DNA from: Clostridia bacterium
GTDB lineage: Bacteria > Bacillota_A > Clostridia > Oscillospirales > CAG-272
Length of the DNA: 9,714 nucleotides
Assembly: GCA_017395725.1 (NCBI GenBank)
Contig: JAFQOB010000022.1
Coordinates: forward strand, 1 to 9,714
Direction: 5' to 3'
The translations under genes were made by a program, and so were the position numbers. Under the pieces are notes generated by a model. The model searched no databases. It was not told the origin of the DNA and saw only the letters and a list, made by a program, of their open reading frames with translations. Of this stretch, positions 1 to 5,962 are shown in pieces; within the stretch, counting starts at the first letter, position 1, and each line of letters opens with the position of its first letter.

Positions 1-96
1 AAGGGCGAAAGGGTACCGGCATCGATTGCTTTTGTGCCGTCGGTGGCTGGACTGTTGCTTGCCAGACACGTTGTACTGAAGCTTAGTAAAGAGTAG
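1..96 (+). CDS. tcdA: C-terminal end of a TcdA/ThiF-like tRNA threonylcarbamoyladenosine dehydratase (partial)
   Basis: Frame 1 is open from the window edge to a TAG at 94-96 and gives the last 31 residues of a protein. They read VPASIAFVPSVAGLLLA followed by a short basic tail. Hydrophobic ends of the type (P)ASxxFVPxxAGLxxA-xxV are known from the C-terminus of the E1-like ThiF/TcdA family, notably the Firmicute forms. TcdA uses ATP to cyclise the N6-threonylcarbamoyl group at A37 of tRNAs reading ANN codons. The adenylation domain lies outside the window, so the family call rests on this tail alone; another ThiF/MoeB-type enzyme is possible. No convincing terminator is seen between this stop and the next gene. 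Confidence 0.5.
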   Translation, partial: KGERVPASIAFVPSVAGLLLARHVVLKLSKE

Positions 97-140
97 AACA
101 TAAATTTTTCCCACATAAAAATGAAAAAAATGATTTTTGT

Positions 141-170
141 GTATAAGTTTTTGAAATGCAGTCAAAAATA
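141..170 (+). promoter_or_regulatory. Candidate sigma-F (forespore) promoter of the spoIIQ-like gene
   Basis: A -35 element GTATA (141-145) and a -10 element GTCAAAAATA (161-170) are separated by 15 bp. The sigma-F consensus is GYATA, about 15 bp, then GGnnAnAHTR. The -35 matches fully and the -10 at nine of ten positions (the second G is T). Transcription would begin near 177, leaving a leader of about 30 nt before the ATG at 207. B. subtilis spoIIQ is known to be sigma-F dependent, which agrees with the identity of the gene behind this site. Confidence 0.55.
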
Positions 171-191
171 GCTACAGAAAAATCAAATAAT

Positions 192-199
192 AAAGGTGG
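192..199 (+). promoter_or_regulatory. Ribosome binding site that decides the spoIIQ-like start
   Basis: AAAGGTGG lies 7 nt before ATG 207. The in-frame ATG at 156 has no such site and falls inside the candidate promoter, so 207 is the better start. Confidence 0.7.
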
Positions 200-206
200 G
201 AAAACC

Positions 207-962
207 ATGTATAACGCAAACAAAAGTAAATCGAATATTGCGTTATACATAGTACTGTCACTTATAATTGTGGCGGTAGTATGTATGACGGTGTTCAGTG
301 TAGTAACAAACACAAGGAAGAAGACAGACAATCCAAAGGTAGAAGAGACTGCCGCCCAAACGGCAAAGCGAACCGAAGCACCTGAGACGAGAAGACCGGA
401 GATGACACAAGATCCCGAAGATACGTATATTGAGGAACCTGAAGAAGATGTGAACAACGTACCCGAGGACGAACCCTCAAAAGAGGTTGATGCTCCGGCG
501 AAGCTGGTATTTACGAAGCCTGTAGAGGGGTACTTGTTGAAGGGGTATGATATTGATATGCCGGTTTATTCTTTGACAATGAACGATTACAGAGTTCATA
601 CGGGGATTGACATTTTGGCAGATATCGGTTCTACTGTAGCGTGTATAGCAGAGGGAACGGTTCAGAACGTATATGATGACCCAATGATGGGTAACTGTAT
701 ATCGATAAGCCACCCGAACGGACTTGTATCATATTATATGGGCTTGTCCGACGAGGTATGCGAGGGAATTGAAGAGGGTGCACCGGTGTATTGCGGACAG
801 GCATTGTCTTCGATAGGTGACAGTACGTTAATTGAGATAGCGGAAGAGCCTCACTTGCACTTGGAAGTAAAGAAGGACGGAAAGAACGTTAATCCATTAG
901 ATTATATTTCTTATGAGGCGACGAGCTCTGCGAACGCTGTTGACGATAATTACGAAGGATAA
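207..962 (+). CDS. spoIIQ: SpoIIQ-like membrane-anchored LytM (M23) protein of the forespore
   Basis: The product has 251 residues: a short basic N-terminus, one membrane helix at about 10-33, an acidic Pro/Glu/Thr-rich linker at 40-95, and a LytM/M23 domain at 100-235. Seen in the domain are HTGID (H131, D135), DPMMGN near 158-163, HLH (H216, H218) and the end KKDGKNVNPLDYI. The DPxxGN and DGKxVNPLD elements and the single-helix architecture resemble SpoIIQ, which sits in the forespore membrane, binds SpoIIIAH across the intermembrane space and helps form the engulfment channel complex. The three zinc ligands are present (H131, D135, H218), but the usual YxHL motif reads YYMGL, so a catalytic His is replaced by G179; a structural rather than hydrolytic role is inferred. 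Start 207 was chosen over 156 because of its Shine-Dalgarno site and the promoter position. A generic M23 peptidase is the alternative. Confidence 0.75.
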   Translation: MYNANKSKSNIALYIVLSLIIVAVVCMTVFSVVTNTRKKTDNPKVEETAAQTAKRTEAPETRRPEMTQDPEDTYIEEPEEDVNNVPEDEPSKEVDAPAKLVFTKPVEGYLLKGYDIDMPVYSLTMNDYRVHTGIDILADIGSTVACIAEGTVQNVYDDPMMGNCISISHPNGLVSYYMGLSDEVCEGIEEGAPVYCGQALSSIGDSTLIEIAEEPHLHLEVKKDGKNVNPLDYISYEATSSANAVDDNYEG

Positions 963-969
963 AGAATAA

Positions 970-1002
970 GGGGCTGGGTGATTAACTCAGCCTCAATTTT
1001 TT
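970..1002 (+). terminator. Rho-independent terminator after spoIIQ
   Basis: A 10-bp stem pairs 970-979 with 985-994 (core GGCTGGGT with ACTCAGCC, two G-U pairs), with loop GATTA, followed by six T at 997-1002. It begins eight bases after the stop codon and isolates the sporulation gene from the next unit. Confidence 0.9.
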
Positions 1003-1005
1003 ATC

Positions 1006-1034
1006 TTGACAACTATGCGGGAAAATGATAAATT
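1006..1034 (+). promoter_or_regulatory. Sigma-A type promoter of the small-ORF/ppa unit
   Basis: A perfect TTGACA (1006-1011) is followed after 17 bp by TAAATT (1029-1034, four of six). A TG at 1026-1027 makes it an extended -10. Transcription should start near 1041, just after the spoIIQ terminator and just before the leader hairpin at 1059. Confidence 0.7.
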
Positions 1035-1058
1035 ATATTTGACGAGACGTTGGAATAA

Positions 1059-1117
1059 TATTTTTAAAACCGCAGAGACTAATTATGAAAATAGTTAATT
1101 TTGAGGTTTTAAAGATG
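1059..1117 (+). promoter_or_regulatory. Long leader hairpin covering the small ORF's ribosome site and start codon
   Basis: Bases 1059-1071 pair with 1105-1117 without interruption (perfect core TTTAAAACC with GGTTTTAAA, plus two G-U pairs outside it). After one G/A mismatch, 1073-1077 pairs with 1099-1103. An inner stem, 1080-1086 with 1091-1097, is capped by GAAA, a GNRA-type tetraloop. That is about 25 pairs in 59 nt. All wobble pairs are G-U on the plus strand, as expected if the RNA made from the promoter at 1006 is what folds. The GAGG at 1103-1106 and ATG 1115 lie in the 3' arm. Translational control is an inference; an inverted repeat of mobile origin is the alternative. Confidence 0.55.
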
Positions 1118-1264
1118 GAAGAAAGAAATATAATTGAAAAAGGTAATAAACAAGATACACCGCAAAATATAGTGTTTCCTTTAAAGAGCGTAAAGAAGAA
1201 TGAAAGTGTTTTGCTTTACGCAGAAGAAAAGGAAGCCGATGGTATTGAAGACGGTGTAATGTGA
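1115..1264 (+). CDS. Small acidic protein of 49 residues upstream of ppa, function unknown
   Basis: An ATG at 1115, eight bases after GAGG (1103-1106), opens a 49-codon frame ending in TGA at 1262-1264. The product is hydrophilic and mostly acidic: MEERNIIEKG at the start, a central VFPLKSVKKNESVLLY stretch, and a Glu/Asp-rich end. It has no membrane segment or signal peptide and I recognise no family. An in-frame ATG at 1085 would give 59 residues but has a poorer ribosome site. The stop lies 21 bases before the ppa start, inside the same promoter-terminator unit, which suggests co-transcription. Its short length and the start codon buried in a hairpin leave room for it being a leader peptide or not translated. 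Confidence 0.45.
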   Translation: MEERNIIEKGNKQDTPQNIVFPLKSVKKNESVLLYAEEKEADGIEDGVM

Positions 1265-1285
1265 AAGACAATAGGAGAGAAAAAT

Positions 1286-1822
1286 ATGAACCCTTGGCAC
1301 GATTTTGAAAAAGAGAGAATAACCCCGGAGAAGTTTTTGTGTGTAATAGAGATACCCAAAGGCGGAAAGATGAAGTATGAGCTTGACAAAAAAAGCGGTA
1401 TGTTAAGACTTGACAGAGTGCTGTTTACATCGACGCACTATCCTGCAAATTACGGCTTTATTCCGCGTACATATTCACAGGACAATGACCCGCTTGACGT
1501 ACTTGTACTGTGTCAGGAACAGCTTCAGCCGATGTCGATAGTTGAATGTTATCCGATAGGCGTTTTGAAGATGCTTGACAACAATGAAGTTGACGAGAAG
1601 ATAATTGCTATTCCGTTTGGAGACCCGTCGCTCAATACGTTTCAGGATTTGCCCGAACTGCCGGTACATCAGTTCCAGGAAATAAAGCATTTCTTCGAGG
1701 TATACAAGTCCCTTGAAAACAAGGTAACTGTTGTTGAAGAGATATGCAACAGAGATGAAGCTGAAAAGATAATAAAAGACAATATACAAAGATATTCCGA
1801 CAAGTTCGGCGGTATTCTTTGA
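1286..1822 (+). CDS. ppa: Inorganic pyrophosphatase, soluble family I
   Basis: The 178-residue product hydrolyses pyrophosphate to two phosphates in the cytosol, pulling nucleic acid, protein and coenzyme synthesis forward. It aligns throughout with the known family I fold: VIEIPKGGKMKYELD near the N-terminus, LDRVLFTSTHYPANYGFIP, the family signature DNDPLDV with its metal-binding aspartates, VGVLKMxD-type spacing (IGVLKMLDNNEVDEK) and HFFEVYKSLE carrying the conserved Tyr-Lys pair. The length is typical of the bacterial enzyme. AGGAG at 1273-1277 lies eight bases before the ATG. The gene ends its transcription unit at the terminator of 1851-1890. Many Clostridia instead use family II (DHH) or membrane pyrophosphatases, so this family I copy is worth noting, though not unusual. 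Confidence 0.95.
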   Translation: MNPWHDFEKERITPEKFLCVIEIPKGGKMKYELDKKSGMLRLDRVLFTSTHYPANYGFIPRTYSQDNDPLDVLVLCQEQLQPMSIVECYPIGVLKMLDNNEVDEKIIAIPFGDPSLNTFQDLPELPVHQFQEIKHFFEVYKSLENKVTVVEEICNRDEAEKIIKDNIQRYSDKFGGIL

Positions 1823-1850
1823 AAAGAAATTTTATAGCGTATAAAACAAT

Positions 1851-1890
1851 AAGTGCAAACGAAATAAACGTTTGCACTTTTTGTTTTTTT
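1851..1890 (+). terminator. Intrinsic terminator of ppa, possibly shared by the converging operon
   Basis: A perfect 11-bp stem, AAGTGCAAACG (1851-1861) with CGTTTGCACTT (1869-1879), has a 7-base A/T loop and runs into a T-rich tract through 1890. The tract overlaps the stop codon of the minus-strand methyltransferase gene (1889-1891). Read from the other strand, the same stem is followed by ATTGTTTTAT, a weaker but possible U-tract, so it may stop both converging transcripts. Confidence 0.9.
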
Positions 1891-4663
1891 AGTTAACTTC
1901 TTTTGGTTGTGTTAAGTTTTGATACATCTTCATAAGCTCCGCCACACAAGTGCTTTCTGTCATAGTCTTAACATCAAAACCATACGCCTGCATTACTGCT
2001 CGGTCGTTTGCTTGATGTGCCTTACGGAGTTCGGGCGGCATAGCAATTTCATCATATAGGTCCGCCAAAGAGCAGTCGGGATAGAGTGCGCGTGCATCAA
2101 GAATCGCTTGTGCCGTTTCCTCAATCTTCTTTTTCTGCTCGTCGGTAGGATTACACCAAGGAAAATTATTGTAAACAATATCCTTGGAATACCTATAATC
2201 GCTCTTTAAGCGACCGCACACCGCTCGTACCCAAGCCATATGAACATTGGAAGTCAAAACTCCAAAATGATATATTTCCGCATTGGGAATCACTTTTACC
2301 AAGTTGCTGCTTAACACATATGGATCTAAAAAACCTATAGGAATATATTTTCTTCTTTCAGAAGAAACTTCGGGAACAACAATATAGTTTCCTTTTGGCA
2401 TATTTTCAACGTGGAAACGAGTAGGTGTGTCAGCAAGCTTTACCGTTCCGGCACTCGGGCTTGAAAGACGATACTCTTTCACAGCTTGAACTCTTTTTAG
2501 ACATTCGGGCATTTTTCTTAACTCATTAGGAGGACATTCGCCGAGCCACAAACAATATCTAAAATATCTATTGATAAATTCGTGAGAACCTATCCAAGGT
2601 CTAAACCATTTTTCAGCTTGTGGTTCTTTTTTTATAAATTCATCCTTTTCTTCCTCCGTGAATAAATAGAAACCACCATCAATAGGCTTGTTTCCTATGC
2701 CAATTTTGGGGATTTCACAAAGAGGATTGGTGCGGCTCTCAACAAAAACATTATCTGCGTCTACCAAGTAGGCATTGATGTTGTCTACTATCAGAGGTCT
2801 TTCTGCTGAATAAATAACTTTTGCTTTATAGAAAGGTGCAATACTAAAACCAATAATAACACAATGCACGTGTGCTTTAACGCTTGCCTCGCTATCCCAA
2901 CGGAAAGTACGATATGCAAAATTAATATGGACTCCATCTTCAAAAAGCGGTTTCCAAAGAATTGCAACACTTTCACCTTGCGAAACAGAATTTGTCGAAA
3001 CCAAGGCGGTACGGATATTTGTACCTTTCATCAAATCCGCTGCTTTTTTGTACCAACAGGAAACGTAGTCGAGATTGCCCGCGTTTTTCCACTTTGCACC
3101 AAACACCTCAAACAAATCATCTTTTTGCTTTTTGTCCATTAAGCGCGCACCCACAAAAGGCGGATTACCCATAATATAATCAAGTTTGTCCTTCGGTACG
3201 ACTGTTTCCCAATCGGTTCGCAAAGCGTTACCTTCCATAATGTTTGCATATGATTTAAGAGGAAGAAAATCGAGATTAGTATTTAATATTTCTTCTGTTT
3301 CTTTCATCATTTGTGATTCCGCAATCCAAAGGGCCGTCTTTGCAACGGTTACAGCGAAATCGTTTATTTCAATACCGTAAAATTGACCGATTGACACCTT
3401 TATAACGTCGCCAAAATCAAACGCAATATTATCCTCAAATTTTATTCTTAAAGCTTCATTTTCCAAGCGTCGTAAAGATATATAAGTTTCTGTAAGGAAG
3501 TTACCAGAACCGCAAGCCGGATCAAAGAAAGTAAGTTTTGAAAGCTTATCGCAGAAAGCTTCTGCTCTTTCTTTTGATGTCTTTGTAACTTTCAATGCTT
3601 TAATCTCTGCAAATTTTTCACGAAGTTCGTCAAGGAACAAGGGATCAATAACCTTATGAATATTCTCGATCGAAGTATAATGCATACCACCGCTACGACG
3701 AGTTTCGGGGTTCAATGTCGATTCAAATACTGCACCAAAAATTGTTGGGCTAATCTGCGACCAATCGAAATCCTCACTTGCCTTATGTAAAAGAAGGTCA
3801 ACAATCTCCTGTGTGAAGTTGGGTATCTCTATGTTTTCATCGGCAAATAAGCCGCCGTTAACATACGGAAAAGAAGCTAAATCCTTGTCCATATAGGAAT
3901 CTCTGTCTTCAATTTTTGTGTCGAGAACACGGAAAAGGTCAATAAGAGCGCGGCGCACGTCCTTCGGTGCAAAACTCTTAATGTAATTATGAAATTTGAG
4001 ATGTTCGCCAAAGATACCTGAATCCTCTGCGTAAAGACAGAAAACAAGGCGTACGCAAAGAATGTTAAGGATATGAAGCGAAGCCTTATCTTCAGGGTTT
4101 ATATATTGCTTTAAAATAGCGTCATAAAGCTTTCCCACAAGCTCGCCTGCTTGAATAGAAATCTGTTCCTCGTGGTGAAGCAGTTCGCTTTTTTCTTCAA
4201 CGAGAAATTGCAGACGATAGTACTCTTTGCCAAGATCTTTCAATAAAATGCTTTCCGGCTCACCCGTAGGTTTTTCCATATCATATATAAGAAATTCTTC
4301 AAAATTGCAGGTGATAATCCAACGCGGGCGTTGAGAATACGGCAGCGCGGCAGAATATCTCTGCGCTTGCTGAAATGGATTGAGAAGCGTTCCGTCTGAT
4401 TGGCGAATAGGGCTGCGAAGGTTTAAGCCTTTCTTTTTCTGCTCTATAAGAACGTGCGTTGAGGGAATATGACCGTCAATAAAGCTCGTATGGTCAAGCT
4501 TTACACGTTCCTCAAATAATATAAATTTTTCGGGTTCTGCAACACCTAAAACTTCGCGTGCAAGAGATAGCCAAAATGACTGACTGTCGCTCTTTTCGTC
4601 TCCTCGGTCTTTCCAATATTCTGCAAATTCTTTCGCCGCTATGCGACGTTTTGTATCTTTCAT
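1889..4663 (-). CDS. MmeI-like type IIL/IIG restriction-modification enzyme (nuclease, N6-adenine methyltransferase and specificity in one chain)
   Basis: The 924-residue product is close to the length of MmeI. In order: an N-terminal nuclease with D63 and E74-x-K76 in FIDGHIPSTHVLIEQK, a D-x10-ExK form of the PD-ExK site; a helical connector at about 160-340; a gamma-type adenine methyltransferase with motif I DPACGSGNF (381-389) and motif IV GNPPF (499-503); and a C-terminal target-recognition region at about 650-835. The last contains VPEVSSERRKYIPIGF (763-778) and HFGVLTSNVHMAWVRAV (799-815), stretches typical of MmeI relatives. Family members recognise an asymmetric site, methylate one strand and cut some 20 bases away, so no separate methylase or specificity subunit is needed. 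The frame is intact and all key motifs are present, so it is probably active. Recognition sequence unknown. AGGAG at 4671-4675 lies seven bases before the ATG. It is the second gene of a two-gene operon. Confidence 0.9.
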   Translation of the reverse strand: MKDTKRRIAAKEFAEYWKDRGDEKSDSQSFWLSLAREVLGVAEPEKFILFEERVKLDHTSFIDGHIPSTHVLIEQKKKGLNLRSPIRQSDGTLLNPFQQAQRYSAALPYSQRPRWIITCNFEEFLIYDMEKPTGEPESILLKDLGKEYYRLQFLVEEKSELLHHEEQISIQAGELVGKLYDAILKQYINPEDKASLHILNILCVRLVFCLYAEDSGIFGEHLKFHNYIKSFAPKDVRRALIDLFRVLDTKIEDRDSYMDKDLASFPYVNGGLFADENIEIPNFTQEIVDLLLHKASEDFDWSQISPTIFGAVFESTLNPETRRSGGMHYTSIENIHKVIDPLFLDELREKFAEIKALKVTKTSKERAEAFCDKLSKLTFFDPACGSGNFLTETYISLRRLENEALRIKFEDNIAFDFGDVIKVSIGQFYGIEINDFAVTVAKTALWIAESQMMKETEEILNTNLDFLPLKSYANIMEGNALRTDWETVVPKDKLDYIMGNPPFVGARLMDKKQKDDLFEVFGAKWKNAGNLDYVSCWYKKAADLMKGTNIRTALVSTNSVSQGESVAILWKPLFEDGVHINFAYRTFRWDSEASVKAHVHCVIIGFSIAPFYKAKVIYSAERPLIVDNINAYLVDADNVFVESRTNPLCEIPKIGIGNKPIDGGFYLFTEEEKDEFIKKEPQAEKWFRPWIGSHEFINRYFRYCLWLGECPPNELRKMPECLKRVQAVKEYRLSSPSAGTVKLADTPTRFHVENMPKGNYIVVPEVSSERRKYIPIGFLDPYVLSSNLVKVIPNAEIYHFGVLTSNVHMAWVRAVCGRLKSDYRYSKDIVYNNFPWCNPTDEQKKKIEETAQAILDARALYPDCSLADLYDEIAMPPELRKAHQANDRAVMQAYGFDVKTMTESTCVAELMKMYQNLTQPKEVN

Positions 4664-4678
4664 ATTGGTTCTCCTAAA

Positions 4679-5620
4679 TTATGTTTCAATATTCTCTTTT
4701 GTATTTTGTGTGATTTTAATTTTCGATAGTACAGGAGTCTTTTTTTGATATTCAATATCTTTTATAAAATAAGTTGCACATCGAAAATCCTCTATTCTAT
4801 CTAACATATCATCAAATAGATGTTGATACACAACTGTGTGGATTTCGTTAGATATACGTTGGGTTTTTGATTCAAAAAATATATCGTTTAATTTAACCAT
4901 TTTTCGAATACACACAGCAAAATTACCTTTACCTTCTTTCAAGAGACGGAAATCGAATGATTCGTTTAAAAGTTGTTTATGCCAAACTTTCATCTTGTGA
5001 TAAATGAAATCAAACGCTGTTTGGCGAATAGTTTTATTACTGAAAAGAAAATCTAAATTACCGTATGCGTTTGATAGATTCTCCAAATCAATTTTAGATA
5101 ATTCCAAATACATATCTAGTCTAGACATAAACAGATTTTTATAATTATCAATACGTTGAGTGTATATTTCAATCAATATCGTTGGAATATCATCCTTATC
5201 AGAAAATGACATCACTTCATTTGCTTCCATCCACTCAATATACTTATCTCGTTTTGTGTGTTTAATGGTTAACCCCATCGCTTGTGCGATGGTGTCTTTA
5301 AAACTGTTATAATAATCGTTGTGTTGCTCTTCTTCGATACATTCAAGAATGAGGTCGCGTGGTTCATCTATGTCGATGTATTTGATTTTTCTTAATTTTG
5401 AATAAACCTTAAGAGTTTCTTTTAAAAATGCTTCCATAGCCTTTTGACGTTCAGCAAAATATTCAATCAGAGACATGATAAACCCCAATAAAGCACTACC
5501 GAAAATTGCCATCGAAAAATCATAGGCAAGTTCATATTTACATTTTGCATATAATGCAATAATAGTTGCCACAAACGTGAAAACTAATGTTATAATTGTT
5601 AACCATTTTTTAGCTTTCAT
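4679..5620 (-). CDS. Two-helix membrane protein with cytosolic helical domain, co-operonic with the restriction enzyme, function unknown
   Basis: I do not recognise the family of this 313-residue protein. Two hydrophobic segments, about 7-24 and 36-53, are joined by a short loop; the basic start (MKAKKW) and the basic/acidic stretch after the second helix predict both ends in the cytosol. Residues 55-290 are hydrophilic and apparently mostly helical, with many Tyr, Phe and charged residues, and no Walker, nuclease or protease motif that I can see. A strong ribosome site (AGGAAGG, six bases before the ATG) and the 15-base gap to the restriction gene indicate one transcript, with this gene first. 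It is visibly more AT-rich than its neighbours, which hints at acquisition. The layout recalls membrane-anchored phage-exclusion proteins such as the AbiC-like group, but I see no diagnostic motif, so a role in defence is an inference from context. Confidence 0.8.
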   Translation of the reverse strand: MKAKKWLTIITLVFTFVATIIALYAKCKYELAYDFSMAIFGSALLGFIMSLIEYFAERQKAMEAFLKETLKVYSKLRKIKYIDIDEPRDLILECIEEEQHNDYYNSFKDTIAQAMGLTIKHTKRDKYIEWMEANEVMSFSDKDDIPTILIEIYTQRIDNYKNLFMSRLDMYLELSKIDLENLSNAYGNLDFLFSNKTIRQTAFDFIYHKMKVWHKQLLNESFDFRLLKEGKGNFAVCIRKMVKLNDIFFESKTQRISNEIHTVVYQHLFDDMLDRIEDFRCATYFIKDIEYQKKTPVLSKIKITQNTKENIET

Positions 5621-5696
5621 ATTTTACCTTCCTTTTAATCAACTATAAAACCTCTGTACCGTATACCAGTATTTGTTTATTGACGTTATTTTGTTT

Positions 5697-5725
5697 TTGA
5701 GGCTTCTTTTTTTACGAGTTATAAT
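5697..5725 (+). promoter_or_regulatory. Possible plus-strand promoter with no gene directly behind it
   Basis: TTGAGG (5697-5702, four of six) is followed after 17 bp by a perfect TATAAT (5720-5725). A transcript would start near 5732 and pass through the two hairpins at 5775-5849 towards the MarR gene. AT-rich DNA gives chance matches, so confidence is modest. Confidence 0.35.
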
Positions 5726-5726
5726 C

Positions 5727-5750
5727 TTTAACCAAATCTAATTTTAACCA
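5727..5750. repeat. Tandem TTTAACCA octamers with a 16-base period
   Basis: TTTAACCA occurs at 5727-5734 and again at 5743-5750. The copies lie on the same face of the helix if spaced by about one and a half turns, and overlap the weak minus-strand promoter proposed for the restriction operon. A regulator site is possible; chance in AT-rich DNA is also possible. Confidence 0.3.
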
Positions 5751-5773
5751 TACATATACATTATGCCATAAAT

Positions 5774-5850
5774 TAGGAACTATATCAATAGCTTTCCTGC
5801 AATAAAGTGATTTCTATCGTTCCTATTTTTTTAAAAATGGGAATGATAGG
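5774..5850 (+). ncRNA. Candidate structured RNA: two hairpins with a competing helix
   Basis: Hairpin 1 pairs AGGAACTAT (5775-5783) with 5788-5798, loop ATCA and a two-base bulge. Hairpin 2 pairs 5814-5829 with 5834-5849, about 16 bp including G-U pairs at 5819/5844 and 5824/5839 that favour folding of the plus-strand RNA. TAGGAAC (5774-5780) is also an exact complement of GTTCCTA (5819-5825), so the two hairpins compete with a third helix, as in attenuators and riboswitches. There is no T-run after hairpin 2, and I cannot match the fold to a known RNA family. Confidence 0.35.
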
Positions 5851-5916
5851 CGTTGTTTAAATACACTTTTACATATATAACGAACATATTAGCACTGAAA
5901 ATTATTCCGTATTTTC

Positions 5917-5944
5917 TTGACAATCGGCGATAAATGTATATAAT
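5917..5944 (+). promoter_or_regulatory. Consensus sigma-A promoter of the marR-ABC operon
   Basis: A perfect TTGACA (5917-5922) and a perfect TATAAT (5939-5944) are separated by 16 bp. Transcription would start near 5951. A site this close to consensus would be strong when not repressed, which fits an operon held down by its own MarR protein. Confidence 0.85.
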
Positions 5945-5962
5945 TAATTAAGATATTAATTA
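5941..5962. promoter_or_regulatory. Candidate MarR operator overlapping the -10 box
   Basis: The perfect inverted repeat TAATTAAT (5941-5948) and ATTAATTA (5955-5962), with six bases between, covers the end of the -10 box and the expected start point. MarR dimers typically bind palindromes of this size and repress by blocking RNA polymerase. A second, wider pair, ATTAAG (5947-5952) and CTTAAT (5966-5971), overlaps it. The low complexity makes chance symmetry a real alternative. Confidence 0.5.

Noticed and set aside
121..140. A-rich/T-rich stretch after the first gene as its terminator
   Set aside because: Only A-T pairs are possible, with no GC-bearing stem.
156..206. Longer form of the spoIIQ-like protein starting at ATG 156
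   Set aside because: No ribosome site precedes it, and it lies inside the candidate promoter, upstream of the expected transcript start.
83..457. Open frame on the minus strand opposite the spoIIQ-like gene
   Set aside because: It lies across a gene with clear family evidence, has low-complexity hydrophobic/Ser-rich composition, and has no convincing ribosome site.
1889..4663. BREX-type PglX methyltransferase instead of an MmeI-like enzyme
   Set aside because: The N-terminal D-x10-ExK nuclease motif and MmeI-type C-terminal blocks are present, the length fits MmeI, and no other BREX genes (brxC, pglZ, brxL) are nearby.
4679..5620. Membrane protein as a type I specificity subunit, DNA methylase or known toxin
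   Set aside because: Two clear membrane helices and the absence of methylase, HEPN, PD-ExK or TIR motifs argue against each of these; left as unknown.
5814..5849. Hairpin 2 as an ordinary rho-independent terminator
   Set aside because: The stem is long but neither side is followed by a run of T; the sequence after it on the plus strand is GCGTTGTTTAAATAC.
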